64,000 bases of DNA from Pseudomonadota bacterium (GCA_018819925.1 JAHJPG010000034.1:62001-126000); one strand, 5' to 3'. Positions 35,694 to 44,298 are shown, numbered from the stretch's first letter. Translations and numbers: made by a program. Notes: a model not told the origin generated them from the letters alone.

Positions 35694-36557
35694 TTATGCC
35701 GTACGTTGAGACAGGCCAAGGTACTGGCGCGCCTCGGCCGGGGTGGCCGGCTCCTTACCCAATTCCCGGGCGATGCGCACCACCCTGGCCACCAACTGGG
35801 CGTTGCTCTGGGCCAGTTCGCCCTTGCGGTAGTAGACGTTGTCCTCCAGGCCCACCCGCACGCAGCCGCCCAGGATCATGGCCATGGTGGCCAGGGGGGT
35901 CTGGGCCGAGCCCACCCCGGTGCAGTTGAAGATGCTGTCCGGGGGCAGGTTCTGAACCATGGAGATGAGGGTGGCCGGCTCGGCCGGCTCGGCCCCCTGG
36001 TAGCGCATGCCCAACACGATGTTGATGTAATAGGGCTTTTGCACCCGTCCCTCTTTAATGAGGCGGCGCACCTCCTGGAGCATGGCGTGGCTGTAGACTT
36101 CCATCTCCGGCTTGATGCCCCGCTGGGTCATCTGCTCCACATACCAGTCGATCTCTTCGGGCATGTTGGACCAGGGCACACCCTTGTAGGGGCCGGAAAC
36201 CCGCATCATGCTGCCCATGTTCAGCGAAGCCATGTCCGGGTTGGCATCGAGGCAGTTGATGCGCTGTTCCTGAGTCAGGTTGGGGCCGCCGCCGGTGCTG
36301 TCTTGGATGATGATGTCGCATTTGGCGCGGATGCGGCTGTGGATATCCTCGAAGATGGCAAGCTCGGAGGTGTTTTCGCCCTGGGGGTCTCGGGCGTGGA
36401 TATGGCAGACGGCCGCCCCCTCATTGAGGCAGGCATGGGCCGAGTCGGCTATCTCCGCCGGCTGTTCGGGCACGTTGGGGTTTATTGACTTATTGGTGAT
36501 GGCACCGGTCTGGGCCACGGTAATGACCACGCGGTCGGCGGGGATGGCATAGCCCAT
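35694..36557 (-). CDS. BKACE-family beta-keto acid cleavage enzyme
   Basis: A 287-residue TIM-barrel, zinc-dependent enzyme. VVITVAQTGAITNKS opens it; CHIHARDPQG gives the HxH zinc ligands; CTGVGSAQTPLATMAMILGGCVRVGLEDN is the conserved C-terminal block (shown here as CTGVGSAQTPLA and GGCVRVGLEDN). The family transfers the acyl moiety of a beta-keto acid to CoA using acetyl-CoA, releasing acetoacetate; substrates include 3-keto-5-aminohexanoate and dehydrocarnitine. It is the first gene of the ten-gene minus-strand run and has a LacI-type operator 66 bases upstream. Confidence 0.92.
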   Translation of the reverse strand: MGYAIPADRVVITVAQTGAITNKSINPNVPEQPAEIADSAHACLNEGAAVCHIHARDPQGENTSELAIFEDIHSRIRAKCDIIIQDSTGGGPNLTQEQRINCLDANPDMASLNMGSMMRVSGPYKGVPWSNMPEEIDWYVEQMTQRGIKPEMEVYSHAMLQEVRRLIKEGRVQKPYYINIVLGMRYQGAEPAEPATLISMVQNLPPDSIFNCTGVGSAQTPLATMAMILGGCVRVGLEDNVYYRKGELAQSNAQLVARVVRIARELGKEPATPAEARQYLGLSQRTA

Positions 36558-36622
36558 CGCTGAACACCCTCTCTCTGGCCCCCACTAGGTTTAAAATCTA
36601 ATTTTAATTTTCAGCCAAAATC

Positions 36623-36634
36623 GCAAACGTTTGC
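36623..36634. promoter_or_regulatory. LacI-type operator before the BKACE operon
   Basis: GCAAACGTTTGC is a perfect 12-bp palindrome with the central CG step and flanks typical of LacI/GalR operators. The 15-base word CGCAAACGTTTGCAG (36622-36636) recurs exactly in the lacI promoter (37760-37774). It sits 66 bases before the BKACE start codon, within an AT-rich promoter region where I could not fix the -35 and -10 boxes. Confidence 0.75.
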
Positions 36635-36702
36635 AGCCAACAACAAAATTTTTTTGACTCTTAAAACGGCTCCCATGCCCTGCGCCGGCCGCGCCGATCG
36701 GT

Positions 36703-37716
36703 TTAACGGCTTGGCCACACTCCTGTGGATTCCCTGACCACCAGGGCGGACGGGATCACGATATGCCGCTCGCGGCACTCGCCATTTTCAATCAATTCAA
36801 TGAGAACCCTCGCAGCCGCCCTGCCGACCTCAACCACGGGGACTTTGATGGTGGTCAGGGGCGGGTCCGTTAAATCAACCAAATCCGAGCAGCCAATGGC
36901 CACCACGGAGATGTCTTCGGGAATTCGCAGCCCGCGGCTGTTGATTTGGTGCAACACGCCGGGGGTTGTGGCGTCGTTGATGCTGATAACCGCGCTGGGC
37001 GGGTCGGGCATGTTGAGCAATTCACCCATCAAACGGAAGGCGTCCGTCTTGGAGAAGTCACTCTCTTTGATGTATTTATCTTTATATTCCAGCCTATTGT
37101 CCTTGAAAGCCGCTTTGTAGGCCGCCAGGCGCACCAGGGAATAATTGGAGTTCATGCCACCGAGGATGAAGGCGATGTCCCGGTGCCCCAGGTTGATGAG
37201 GTAGGTGATGGCCCTATAGACGTCCTTATAGTTTTCCGAGCTTACGCTGGGGATGTCGAATTCCCAGACCTCGGGGTATCCCGGCACCACCACGGAGGGA
37301 ACCTTGTCCCTCACCAACTCGGGCACGTAGGGATCGTCTATGCGGTTGGCCACCACTATGATCCCGTCCACCAAATGGCTGTGAAAAAGCGAGGCGTAGC
37401 TCTGCTGCTGGTTAATCACCAACATCAGGTGGTAGCCCATGTCGTTGGCCACGGAACTTAGACCAAGCAACATATGAGAATAATAAGGATTTTGAAAGGC
37501 AAACTCGCTGGTGCGGGGGATGACCACCCCCAAGACTCCGATGCGGTTTTGCACCAGGGCTTTGGCTGAGGAGTGGGGGTGATAGTTGAGCTGCTTGGCC
37601 AGGGCCATGACCTTTTCGCGAACTTCCGGCCGCACGCCTTTTTGGTTGTTAAGCGCCCGCGAGACGGAGGAGTAGGAAACGCCGGCTTTTTTGGCTATTT
37701 CCTTGATGGTGGCCAT
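36703..37716 (-). CDS. LacI-family transcription regulator
   Basis: Helix-turn-helix at residues 2-45 (TIKEIAKKAGVSYSSVSRAL, then a hinge helix region LAKQLNYHPHSSA). The remainder is a periplasmic-binding-protein-like sensor: GVLGVVIPR, VDGIIVVANRIDD, YLINLGHRDIAFILGG and PPSAVISINDATTPGVLHQI. It most likely represses the BKACE operon just downstream and itself, since the same palindrome lies before both. The inducer should be the imported acid or a derivative. The ribosome site (AGAGGAG) is rather far, 13 bases, from the ATG. Confidence 0.92.
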   Translation of the reverse strand: MATIKEIAKKAGVSYSSVSRALNNQKGVRPEVREKVMALAKQLNYHPHSSAKALVQNRIGVLGVVIPRTSEFAFQNPYYSHMLLGLSSVANDMGYHLMLVINQQQSYASLFHSHLVDGIIVVANRIDDPYVPELVRDKVPSVVVPGYPEVWEFDIPSVSSENYKDVYRAITYLINLGHRDIAFILGGMNSNYSLVRLAAYKAAFKDNRLEYKDKYIKESDFSKTDAFRLMGELLNMPDPPSAVISINDATTPGVLHQINSRGLRIPEDISVVAIGCSDLVDLTDPPLTTIKVPVVEVGRAAARVLIELIENGECRERHIVIPSALVVRESTGVWPSR

Positions 37717-37752
37717 GGATCTAAAATCGCTCCTCTGCTAGTAGGATGGTTT

Positions 37753-37782
37753 TTGATACCGCAAACGTTTGCAGTATGTCAA
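37753..37782 (-). promoter_or_regulatory. lacI promoter with operator inside the spacer
   Basis: On the minus strand, -35 TTGACA (37777-37782) and -10 TATCAA (37753-37758) are 18 bases apart. The palindrome GCAAACGTTTGC (37761-37772) fills the spacer, so the repressor and RNA polymerase would exclude each other. This predicts autorepression. Confidence 0.65.
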
Positions 37783-38055
37783 TCCCAAATTTTTCAGGGC
37801 CGAAATTAATGGGGCAGGTTCATTGGCCGCTGCGGGGCGATGAGGCTAACCCCGCACCGCCAGGGGTTGGTATCTACGAGCTGTTGACAGTTGAAGGAGA
37901 GGCTGAACTAAAAAGACGGCGCATTTTAATTGCTAAGTTTAGTAGAATATTAATTAAAGCCCTGACAGAGCGGCCACCCGCCTGCCTGCCGGGTAACTCC
38001 CACGGCCGGGGTGGGACAACTGGGGCCGGCAGGCAAAGCCTTGCAGGGGGTTTAT
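37783..38055. other. remaining intergenic region before the GGDEF gene
   Basis: No gene is visible. A TTGACA at 37884-37889 could be a -35 for the rightward gene, but the -10 position (ACTAAA near 37907) is poor. An AT-rich stretch at 37920-37960 is followed by a GC-rich, stem-forming leader (37975-38045) with CCGCCTGCC pairing possibilities. I could not match it to a c-di-GMP riboswitch core. Confidence 0.35.
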
Positions 38056-39174
38056 ATGCTTTTGCCCTCCTTGCACGATCCCAAGCAGGTACTGCGCCTT
38101 AAGCGCACCCTTTTGGCTATCGCCGGCGGGGGGTTGCATACCGTCTTGTGTTGGATATTTTTGGAGTGGAACTTTTTCCGCGCCACCGTCCAGCAGTTCA
38201 TTTATTTGTTCGGACTATTCTGGCTGGTGCATCTAATTTTTCCCTTGCTCATTCTCCTCGGGGTAAACAAGCGCTTCAAGGACCCGAGCCTTACCTTTCC
38301 CCAGATGGCCTGGGCCACTATCTGCGCCATGATCACGATTTACTACATCTACGATCTGCGCATGGTGATCTTGATGTATTACCCCCTGGTGATGGTTTTC
38401 GGGGCCTTTCGTTTGCACCTGAATCAATTCCTGATCATCAGCACCATGGCCATCATTGGTTACGGCTTGGCCATCGTATTCATGGAGCACAACCAGGTGG
38501 AGATACTCAACCTGCGGGCGGAGTTCATCCGATGGCTGTGTTTCTCGGTGGTGGTGACCGCCTTTGCCTTCATGGGGGCGAACCTCAGCGCCCTGCGGCG
38601 CCAGCACCGCAAGCAAAGCAGGCTTCTTTCCGAGGCCATGGAGCAGATCAAGCACCTGGTGGTAACCGACGAGTTGACCGGATTGTGGAACCGCCGTTAC
38701 ATCATGAAGGTTTTGAAGACGCAAAAGGCGCTGGCCGAGCGCGGGGGGTATAGCTTTTCGGTTTGCTTCATAGACTTGGATCACTTCAAAAAGGTTAACG
38801 ACCTTTATGGGCACCAAGGCGGCGACTTGGTGCTGCAAAAAGCTTCACAGGAGATGTCGGGCCGCTTGCGAGAGATCGATTTCTTGGCCCGTTTTGGGGG
38901 GGAGGAGTTTCTGGCGGTGTTGGCCCAGGCCAGCGAGGCCGCAGCCCTGGCCGCGGGCCAGCGTTTGTTGGAGCAGGTGCGCCGCATTGAATTTGGTGGG
39001 GAGTTGGCCGGCCTGCGCATTACGGTGAGCTTGGGAGTGGCGGTGTTCATCCCCGGCGAGTCGGTTGACGGCTTTATAAACAGGGCCGACCAGGCCATGT
39101 ACCAAGCCAAGAAGCTGGGGCGCGATCAACTGGTCCTGGCCGGCCGCGAACAACCCACGTCCGGGCCCATTTAA
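38056..39174 (+). CDS. membrane diguanylate cyclase (GGDEF)
   Basis: The N-terminal 180 residues hold about six membrane helices (TLLAIAGGGLHTVLCWIF, FIYLFGLFWLVHLIFPLLIL and others), with no recognised ligand domain. A GGDEF domain fills residues about 210-360: VTDELTGLWNRRY, FIDLDHFKKVNDLYGHQGGD and the active loop RFGGEEF. An RxxD inhibitory site (REID) stands five residues before the loop, so product feedback is expected. It makes cyclic di-GMP from two GTP. I chose the ATG at 38056 with GGGGG six bases upstream; the frame is open to 38011. Confidence 0.92.
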   Translation: MLLPSLHDPKQVLRLKRTLLAIAGGGLHTVLCWIFLEWNFFRATVQQFIYLFGLFWLVHLIFPLLILLGVNKRFKDPSLTFPQMAWATICAMITIYYIYDLRMVILMYYPLVMVFGAFRLHLNQFLIISTMAIIGYGLAIVFMEHNQVEILNLRAEFIRWLCFSVVVTAFAFMGANLSALRRQHRKQSRLLSEAMEQIKHLVVTDELTGLWNRRYIMKVLKTQKALAERGGYSFSVCFIDLDHFKKVNDLYGHQGGDLVLQKASQEMSGRLREIDFLARFGGEEFLAVLAQASEAAALAAGQRLLEQVRRIEFGGELAGLRITVSLGVAVFIPGESVDGFINRADQAMYQAKKLGRDQLVLAGREQPTSGPI

Positions 39175-39435
39175 AACTGCGCTTGGCTCACGCTTGCATG
39201 CCTCTGGACGCCGGGACCGGCCCGGGCCGCCTTCGGGGATGTGTGGTCCCTCGGCCGGGGGAAAAGCCGGAGCCGCCGGGAGGCCGGTAAATCGCGGCCA
39301 AGGGGAGCATTGCCTCAATTTGGCAGCCGCCAAGCCGCATGCTTCATCTCCCCCTTACCCCCAAGGACCAGTAGGCCCCGAAGCCGGGCCTATGGTAAAA
39401 CCTAATGCAGAGTCGGTACGCGCAAGGGAGGAGCC

Positions 39436-39840
39436 ATGCCCGCCCCCACTGATAGTTTGTCGGTAAGCACTGGCGACGGCCGCCTGGACCTGAGCGCTCA
39501 GGCCCATTGGGTGGGGCCGGACTTGGTGGTGATGGTGACCGGCGGTGAGCTTGCTCACGTGGGGGCGGTGGCCATGGCCGCGCCGCGTCCCTCCCTGGCC
39601 GACCCCGCGGTTACCAGCGCCACGGCCTCGGTGTTCACCTATCCCGGCCACAAGGAAGACCGCTTGGCACAGGCCGCCGCCGAGTTGCTCTGTGCCCGCC
39701 TGAAGACCAGGGTGGTGGTAACCGCCGGCTGCCACTGGGACAACCTGGACCAAGATGGCATCAGGCAGGTGAGCGCCAACGGCGGCCGCCTGGCTCAAAA
39801 GCTTTTGGATGCCTTGTTGGCCCAAAGAGGCAAGCCATGA
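39436..39840 (+). CDS. LpdD-like prenylated-flavin chaperone domain protein
   Basis: A 134-residue protein. WVGPDLVVMVTGGELAHVGAV, AAPRPSLADP, FTYPGHKEDRLAQ and VVVTAGCHWDNLDQDGI match the small LpdD/gallate decarboxylase subunit D family, which helps load prenylated FMN into UbiD-type decarboxylases. No UbiD or UbiX gene is in the window, so it appears as an orphan and its client is unknown. GGGAGGAG precedes the ATG. The gene stands alone between the cyclase and a GT-C membrane protein. Confidence 0.72.
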   Translation: MPAPTDSLSVSTGDGRLDLSAQAHWVGPDLVVMVTGGELAHVGAVAMAAPRPSLADPAVTSATASVFTYPGHKEDRLAQAAAELLCARLKTRVVVTAGCHWDNLDQDGIRQVSANGGRLAQKLLDALLAQRGKP

Positions 39841-39905
39841 GGCGGCCGGTAATGGTGAGTATTGGCCTGGTCCACCATGGTTTCCGCCGCCGGCAGGGAG
39901 TTTAA

Positions 39906-41474
39906 ATGCCTTTGACTTCCCCCCCAAGCCCGCAGCCACGGGCCGCATCCCAAGAGCTGAACCCGCCGGCCTCCCACGCCTGGCTCATGGCCTTGGCCGT
40001 GCTCCTGTGGGGGCTGCTCAACTTTCTCACCCTGGACCACGGCCATCCGGCGGGCGGCGATTTCGCCCAGTACATCATCCATGCCCAAAACCTGTGGCAG
40101 GGCCTGCCTTATCGTCACGGGGTCTTTGTACCCCAGGTGCCTTTCCACAACTACCCGCCGGGCTTTCCGTCCATGCTGGCCCCCCTGCTGGCCCTGGGTG
40201 GGGTGAACCTGATGCTGCTCAAGAGCCTGAACTTGGTGTTCTGGCCCTTGACCTGCTGGGTGCTTTTGGCCATTTTCCGCCGCCGCCTGGGCCAGGGCAT
40301 TGCCTTCTACGCCTTCTTGTTCATGCTCTTCTGCCCTTGGTTTTTCCTGTTCAAGCAAAGCGTGCTCTCCGACGCGCCTTTCACCTTTCTGGTCACCGCC
40401 GCCCTGTGGGCCCTGATGAACTGGCGCGAGGCCGGGCCCCGGCAAAACGCCTGGCTGGCCCTGTTCTTGGCCTGCGCCCTTGCCTCGGTGCTGGTGCGCT
40501 CGGCCGGGGTGGCCCTGGTGGGAGCGGCGTTGCTGGTCATGGTGTTCCAGCGCCGGGCCTGGGGTGCGGCGGTGCTCACCGTGGCCGTGTTCCTGGTTGC
40601 CTTGGTGGCGCAAAAGGCCCTGGGCGCTTCCACCGGAGGTTACTTCCACCTGCTGCACGGCCTCATGGACTGGCTGGGCAAGGTGGCCCTGGGCTTGCCC
40701 AGCAAGCTGGCCAAGGTGGTGGGCTTTTACGTCCCGGTGTACCGGGGGGGATACCCCCTGGTGGCTGCCTTGGAGGCCTTGGCCGCCTTGCCGCTGTTGA
40801 CCCTTGCGGCCTGGGGTTGGTGGCGGCGGAGACGGCGCCTGGGCGGCTGGGACGGGTTGGACGCCTTTCTGGTGCTTTATCTGCTGATGATTCTGGCCTG
40901 GCCTTTTGTGGAGGGGCCCCGCCTCTACGCTCCGGTGGCGGGCCTGTTGCTCTTGTATTTTATCGAAGGTCTACAGGAATTTTTTGCCGGCCGCAGGTTG
41001 CCCGCCTGGCTCGGCGCCCTGGGCTCGGCTAAATTGGTGCTCATGGCCGGCCTGGCCCTGAACCTGCTGAACATCGGCCTTTTGCTGGACTACAACGGCG
41101 ACGTGGCGAATCGCCCCGCCGACCGCGAGCTTTACGCCTGGGTGCGCGAACACGCGGCCCCGGGCCGCACCTATGTTATCGATAACCCCCGGGTGGTGGC
41201 CCTGTTCAGCGGCCAAGTGGGTGACAAATATTATCCCGACGAAGACTGGGCGGCCATGAAGGTGCGCATGCGGGCGCGGGGAGCGACTTGGCTGATCCTG
41301 CGCCGTCCCGAGGCCAGCCAGGGCATCACCTCGGCGCGGCGCCAGTACGCCTGGCTCTTTCCCTCGGACAGGGCCGGCGCCGGCGCCCTGGCCAAGGCCC
41401 AGGCCGACCCAGGGCTGAAGCCGGTTTGGTCCAATGGCCTGTACCAAGTGTATGGTTTGGTCCCGGGCGGGTAG
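39906..41474 (+). CDS. GT39/ArnT-like membrane glycosyltransferase
   Basis: A 522-residue polytopic membrane protein. After the first helix (WLMALAVLLWGLLNFLTL) the loop DHGHPAGGDFAQYIIHAQNLW carries an acidic residue in the position of the GT-C catalytic Asp, and VPFHNYPPGFPSMLAPL fits the second loop of the family. About ten further helices follow and a small periplasmic C-terminal domain ends the protein (REHAAPGRTYVIDNPRVVAL). It would transfer a lipid-linked sugar to a protein or lipid acceptor on the periplasmic side. No partner genes are adjacent. Confidence 0.75.
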   Translation: MPLTSPPSPQPRAASQELNPPASHAWLMALAVLLWGLLNFLTLDHGHPAGGDFAQYIIHAQNLWQGLPYRHGVFVPQVPFHNYPPGFPSMLAPLLALGGVNLMLLKSLNLVFWPLTCWVLLAIFRRRLGQGIAFYAFLFMLFCPWFFLFKQSVLSDAPFTFLVTAALWALMNWREAGPRQNAWLALFLACALASVLVRSAGVALVGAALLVMVFQRRAWGAAVLTVAVFLVALVAQKALGASTGGYFHLLHGLMDWLGKVALGLPSKLAKVVGFYVPVYRGGYPLVAALEALAALPLLTLAAWGWWRRRRRLGGWDGLDAFLVLYLLMILAWPFVEGPRLYAPVAGLLLLYFIEGLQEFFAGRRLPAWLGALGSAKLVLMAGLALNLLNIGLLLDYNGDVANRPADRELYAWVREHAAPGRTYVIDNPRVVALFSGQVGDKYYPDEDWAAMKVRMRARGATWLILRRPEASQGITSARRQYAWLFPSDRAGAGALAKAQADPGLKPVWSNGLYQVYGLVPGG

Positions 41475-41549
41475 CCATGGCCTTGAGTGTCCAAAGCGCA
41501 TCGGCGGGTAGACTTTTAACCATAGCGGCTCTATCGAAAGAGGTTGAAG

Positions 41550-42576
41550 TTGGAATCTAGTGGTCTGGAACGCCTGCATTTGATCATGGGGGTGCATTGC
41601 AACGTTCGCTGCGTGATGTACTACCAGGCCAGTTTTTCCCGCTAAGACAGCATGCCCGCGGTGATCTACCAGGAGCACCTCAAGCCGCTGTATCCCCACA
41701 TCAAGACCGTGAAGCTGCAAGGCGGCGAACTCACGGTGATGCGCAACTGCAAGGAGTTCTGCGTCCTTGCCCGCGACTACCCCGAAATGAAGATCGCGGT
41801 CACCACCAACGGTATCTTCATGAACCAGTTTTGGCTGGGCGTGTTCGTAAACCAGGGGCTCTACGTGAACGTGTCCCTGAACGCCGGCAGCAAGTAGTCC
41901 TACGGCCAAATAGTGATCCACGGCGACTTTGACAAGGCGGTGGGCAACATTGCCAAGCTGGTGGGACGCGACCAGGGCGGCTCCCTCAAGGTGGCCATGT
42001 CCATGGCCATCATCCGGGCCAACCTCCGCGATATACACCGCTTTCTCAAGCTGGGCCATTCCCTGGGGGACAGAGAAATCAATTTCAGGGTGGGTCCCAT
42101 CCTCAGCTATCAGGGCTTGCCCGCCAAGGCGGAGTTGCACGATTTGCTGGCCGAGGCCTATGGGTTCATCGAGGAGCAGGGCGTTAAGTAGGAGGGCCTG
42201 GAGGCGTTCGCCCGCCGGGTGGGTTATCCCCTTGGCCGAGGCGGACCAGCCGGCGCACCGGCTTCCCTGCCCCCTGCCCCTCAGGAACCTGGTGGTGGAT
42301 TAAAAAGGCGATGTGCTGGTTTGCTGCGCCACCTGGCAGGTCATAGGCAACACCTACCGTCAGGGCATCGAGGAAATACTAGCCAGCGCCAAGCGGATGA
42401 AGTCCCAACAGAAGATGACCCGGGACGATTACACCTGGTGCGACCCCAAGTGCCCGGACAACCGCAATCCCAGCCGCTTGGCCATGTACAACAAGTACAT
42501 TTACGAGGCGCGGCGCGATCCCGCCCGGTTCGCCAGCAAGGTAAAGAACAAGCTGGCCAATTACCGCAAGCTTTAG
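41550..42576 (+). pseudogene. broken radical SAM/SPASM protein gene
   Basis: Reading from TTG 41550 gives a radical SAM start, CNVRCVMYYQ, where the third cluster Cys of CxxxCxxC is Tyr (TAC at 41619-41621). LQGGELTV and VTTNGIFMNQF follow. In-frame stops occur at 41643 (TAA), 41895 (TAG) and 42189 (TAG). The sequence then continues in the +1 frame, with a further TAA at 42301 inside NLVVD*KGDVLVCCATW, a SPASM-like cluster region, and ends NKLANYRKL. Five or more lesions mean no full protein. Codon use is otherwise normal, so decay seems recent. Both TAA and TAG occur, which rules out simple recoding. Confidence 0.85.
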
Positions 42577-43718
42577 CCCGGGTTCTGGCCCAGGGCCTGG
42601 CGCAGGGCCGCCAGCAGGCGCTCCTGCTCCTGGCTGGTGGTCACCGCCACCCTCAGGTGATGCCCGTTGCACCCCACAAAGGAAGAGGCGTCGCGCACCA
42701 GCACCCCTTGCTGGGCGGTGGCCGCGGCTACCTGGGTGGCCGTGGGCCCCGCAGCCGGCAGGCGGCACAGCAGGTAGTTGGCCGCGCTGGGTAGGGGGTT
42801 GAGCCCCAGTTCGCCCAGGGCGGCGGCCTGCTCTTCACGCCAGCGGTCCATGGCCTGGCGGGTTTGGGCGGCGTACTCATGCTGGCCCAGGCAGAAGACC
42901 CCGGCGGCCTGGGCCAGGGTGTTCACCGACCAAGGTTGGCCCATGGGCGCGAAGTCGCCCAGGGTGTCGGCGTCGGCCAAGGCGTAGCCCAGGCGCAGGC
43001 CGGCGATGCAATAAAACTTGGTCAACGAGCGCAGCACTAGCAGGCGCTTGTGCTGTTTGATGGCCTGGATGGCCCAGGCGCGCGCGTCTTCATCCGCGAA
43101 GTCGATGAATGCCTCGTCCACCACCACCCAGGTCCGGCGGCGCGCCGCCTGATGCACTATGTTGTCGAGTGTTTCCAGGGGAACCATGGTGCCGGCCGGG
43201 GTGGTGGGGTTGCTCAAGAGCACAGCCGAGGGCTCCATGGCCCACAGTTTTTCCAGGTCGCCGGAGGTGGGGGTGAACCCGTTTTTTTCAGAGGTGATCA
43301 AATAGTGGAAATGACGGCCGGCAATGGCCATGGAACGGGCCACCTCGCCAAAGGTAGGGGCGATGAGCACGATGTTCTTGAGATCCAGGACCCGGGATAT
43401 CATGCGGATCAAGGCGGTGGAGCCGTTGCCCGGCAAGATGCAAGAGGGGCTGACCCCCAATTCCTCGGCCATGGCGCCTCGAAAGGCGTAGGACAGGCGG
43501 TCGGGGTAATGACAGACCCCCTTCATGGCTTCGGCCACCGCCTGGTCCAGGCCCGGAGGCGGCCCCAGGGGGTTCAGCGAGGCCGACAGGTCAAGGATAT
43601 CCTCCACCGGGCGGCCCAAACGGCGAGCCCAACCCCAGATATCGCCTCCATGCACCGCGTCGCCGCCAAACACGGCCAAGGCCTGTTCTTGTTTTTTATC
43701 CAGGTCGTTATCGATCAA
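42573..43718 (-). CDS. cobD: CobD-like threonine-phosphate decarboxylase / HisC-fold PLP enzyme
   Basis: A 381-residue fold-type I PLP protein. VHGGDIWGWARRLGRPVEDILDLSASLNPLGPP is the usual CobD beginning (HGGDI and LSASLNPLGPP). GNGSTALI binds the phosphate, SNPTTPAGTMVP and VDEAFIDFAD contact the ring, and SLTKFYCIAGLRLGY carries the PLP Lys. CobD makes (R)-1-aminopropan-2-yl phosphate for the cobalamin lower-loop linker. The start is TTG 43718; no ATG fits. Histidinol-phosphate aminotransferase is the alternative, but the N-terminus favours CobD. Chelatase ChlI/ChlD genes a few kb away could serve the same cofactor pathway. Confidence 0.78.
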   Translation of the reverse strand: MIDNDLDKKQEQALAVFGGDAVHGGDIWGWARRLGRPVEDILDLSASLNPLGPPPGLDQAVAEAMKGVCHYPDRLSYAFRGAMAEELGVSPSCILPGNGSTALIRMISRVLDLKNIVLIAPTFGEVARSMAIAGRHFHYLITSEKNGFTPTSGDLEKLWAMEPSAVLLSNPTTPAGTMVPLETLDNIVHQAARRRTWVVVDEAFIDFADEDARAWAIQAIKQHKRLLVLRSLTKFYCIAGLRLGYALADADTLGDFAPMGQPWSVNTLAQAAGVFCLGQHEYAAQTRQAMDRWREEQAAALGELGLNPLPSAANYLLCRLPAAGPTATQVAAATAQQGVLVRDASSFVGCNGHHLRVAVTTSQEQERLLAALRQALGQNPG

Positions 43719-43737
43719 AACCTTGTCCCTCGCTTAT

Positions 43738-43772
43738 AAAAAAACCGGCCAGGCCCTGGGGGCTCCGGCCGG
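43738..43772 (-). terminator. intrinsic terminator after the glycine-zipper gene
   Basis: On the minus strand, CCGGCC (43767-43772) and GGCCGG (43745-43750) form a stem directly followed by seven T (43738-43744). It lies 33 bases beyond the glycine-zipper stop codon. Confidence 0.75.
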
Positions 43773-43804
43773 AGGGCTGTTGCGATTTCCCCTGGAGACG
43801 GGCG

Positions 43805-44209
43805 TTAGTCGCAGACCTCGCGCTCCACCTCTTTGTACATCTCGCCGTTCTTGTAATAGCGTTCCTTGACGATCTTGCAGTTGGCGCTGGTTTTTTTCAC
43901 CGGGGTGGCGGTCACCTTCTCGCTGCCGTCGTTCTTGTGGTAGACCACGGTCTGGTTTGACTGGGCGGCCTGCCTGGAGGCGTGTCCGGCGATGTAGGTG
44001 ATGGCTCCGCCGGCCAGGGCGCCCAAGGCTCCGCCAATCACTCCGCCGCGCCAGCCATTGGAGTCTAGCAGGGCCCCAGCCACCGCGCCGGTTGCCGCGC
44101 CTACCCCCGCGCCCTCGTAAGTGGACTTGTCCATCGAGGCGCAGCCCATACCCAAAACGCTGATTCCCAAAAGGAGGCAAAGACTCAGTGATATGGTTTT
44201 TTTGAACAT
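43805..44209 (-). CDS. glycine-zipper 2TM-domain envelope protein
   Basis: A 134-residue protein. An N-terminal signal (FKKTISLSLCLLLGISVLGM) ends in GCAS, a near-lipobox with Gly at -3 and Met at -2, so lipidation is possible but not certain. A Gly-zipper follows: GAGVGAATGAVAGALL and GGVIGGALGALAGGAITYIAG. The C-terminal domain (CKIVKERYYKNGEMYKEVEREVC) has two Cys that could bond. Proteins of this type sit in the outer membrane or periplasm; function is unknown. The ATG at 44209 is preferred over the upstream start at 44251, which lacks a signal sequence. Confidence 0.8.
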   Translation of the reverse strand: MFKKTISLSLCLLLGISVLGMGCASMDKSTYEGAGVGAATGAVAGALLDSNGWRGGVIGGALGALAGGAITYIAGHASRQAAQSNQTVVYHKNDGSEKVTATPVKKTSANCKIVKERYYKNGEMYKEVEREVCD

Positions 44210-44298
44210 TTTAGCTTGTCCTTCCGGCCCCTCGCCGCCACGCATCCTCATTACTTGATTTGATATTATTACATGCCCTAGGCGTGATTGCTAATTTT

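Noticed and set aside
39184-39198. TGGCTCACGCTTGCA as a sigma-54 promoter before the LpdD-like gene.
   Set aside because: GG and GC are nine bases apart instead of ten; sigma-54 does not tolerate this, and the gene start is far (about 240 bases).
41643-42303. Stops in the radical SAM region as pyrrolysine or programmed readthrough.
   Set aside because: Both TAA and TAG occur, there is a frame shift, and a cluster Cys is lost. Decay explains all of these at once.
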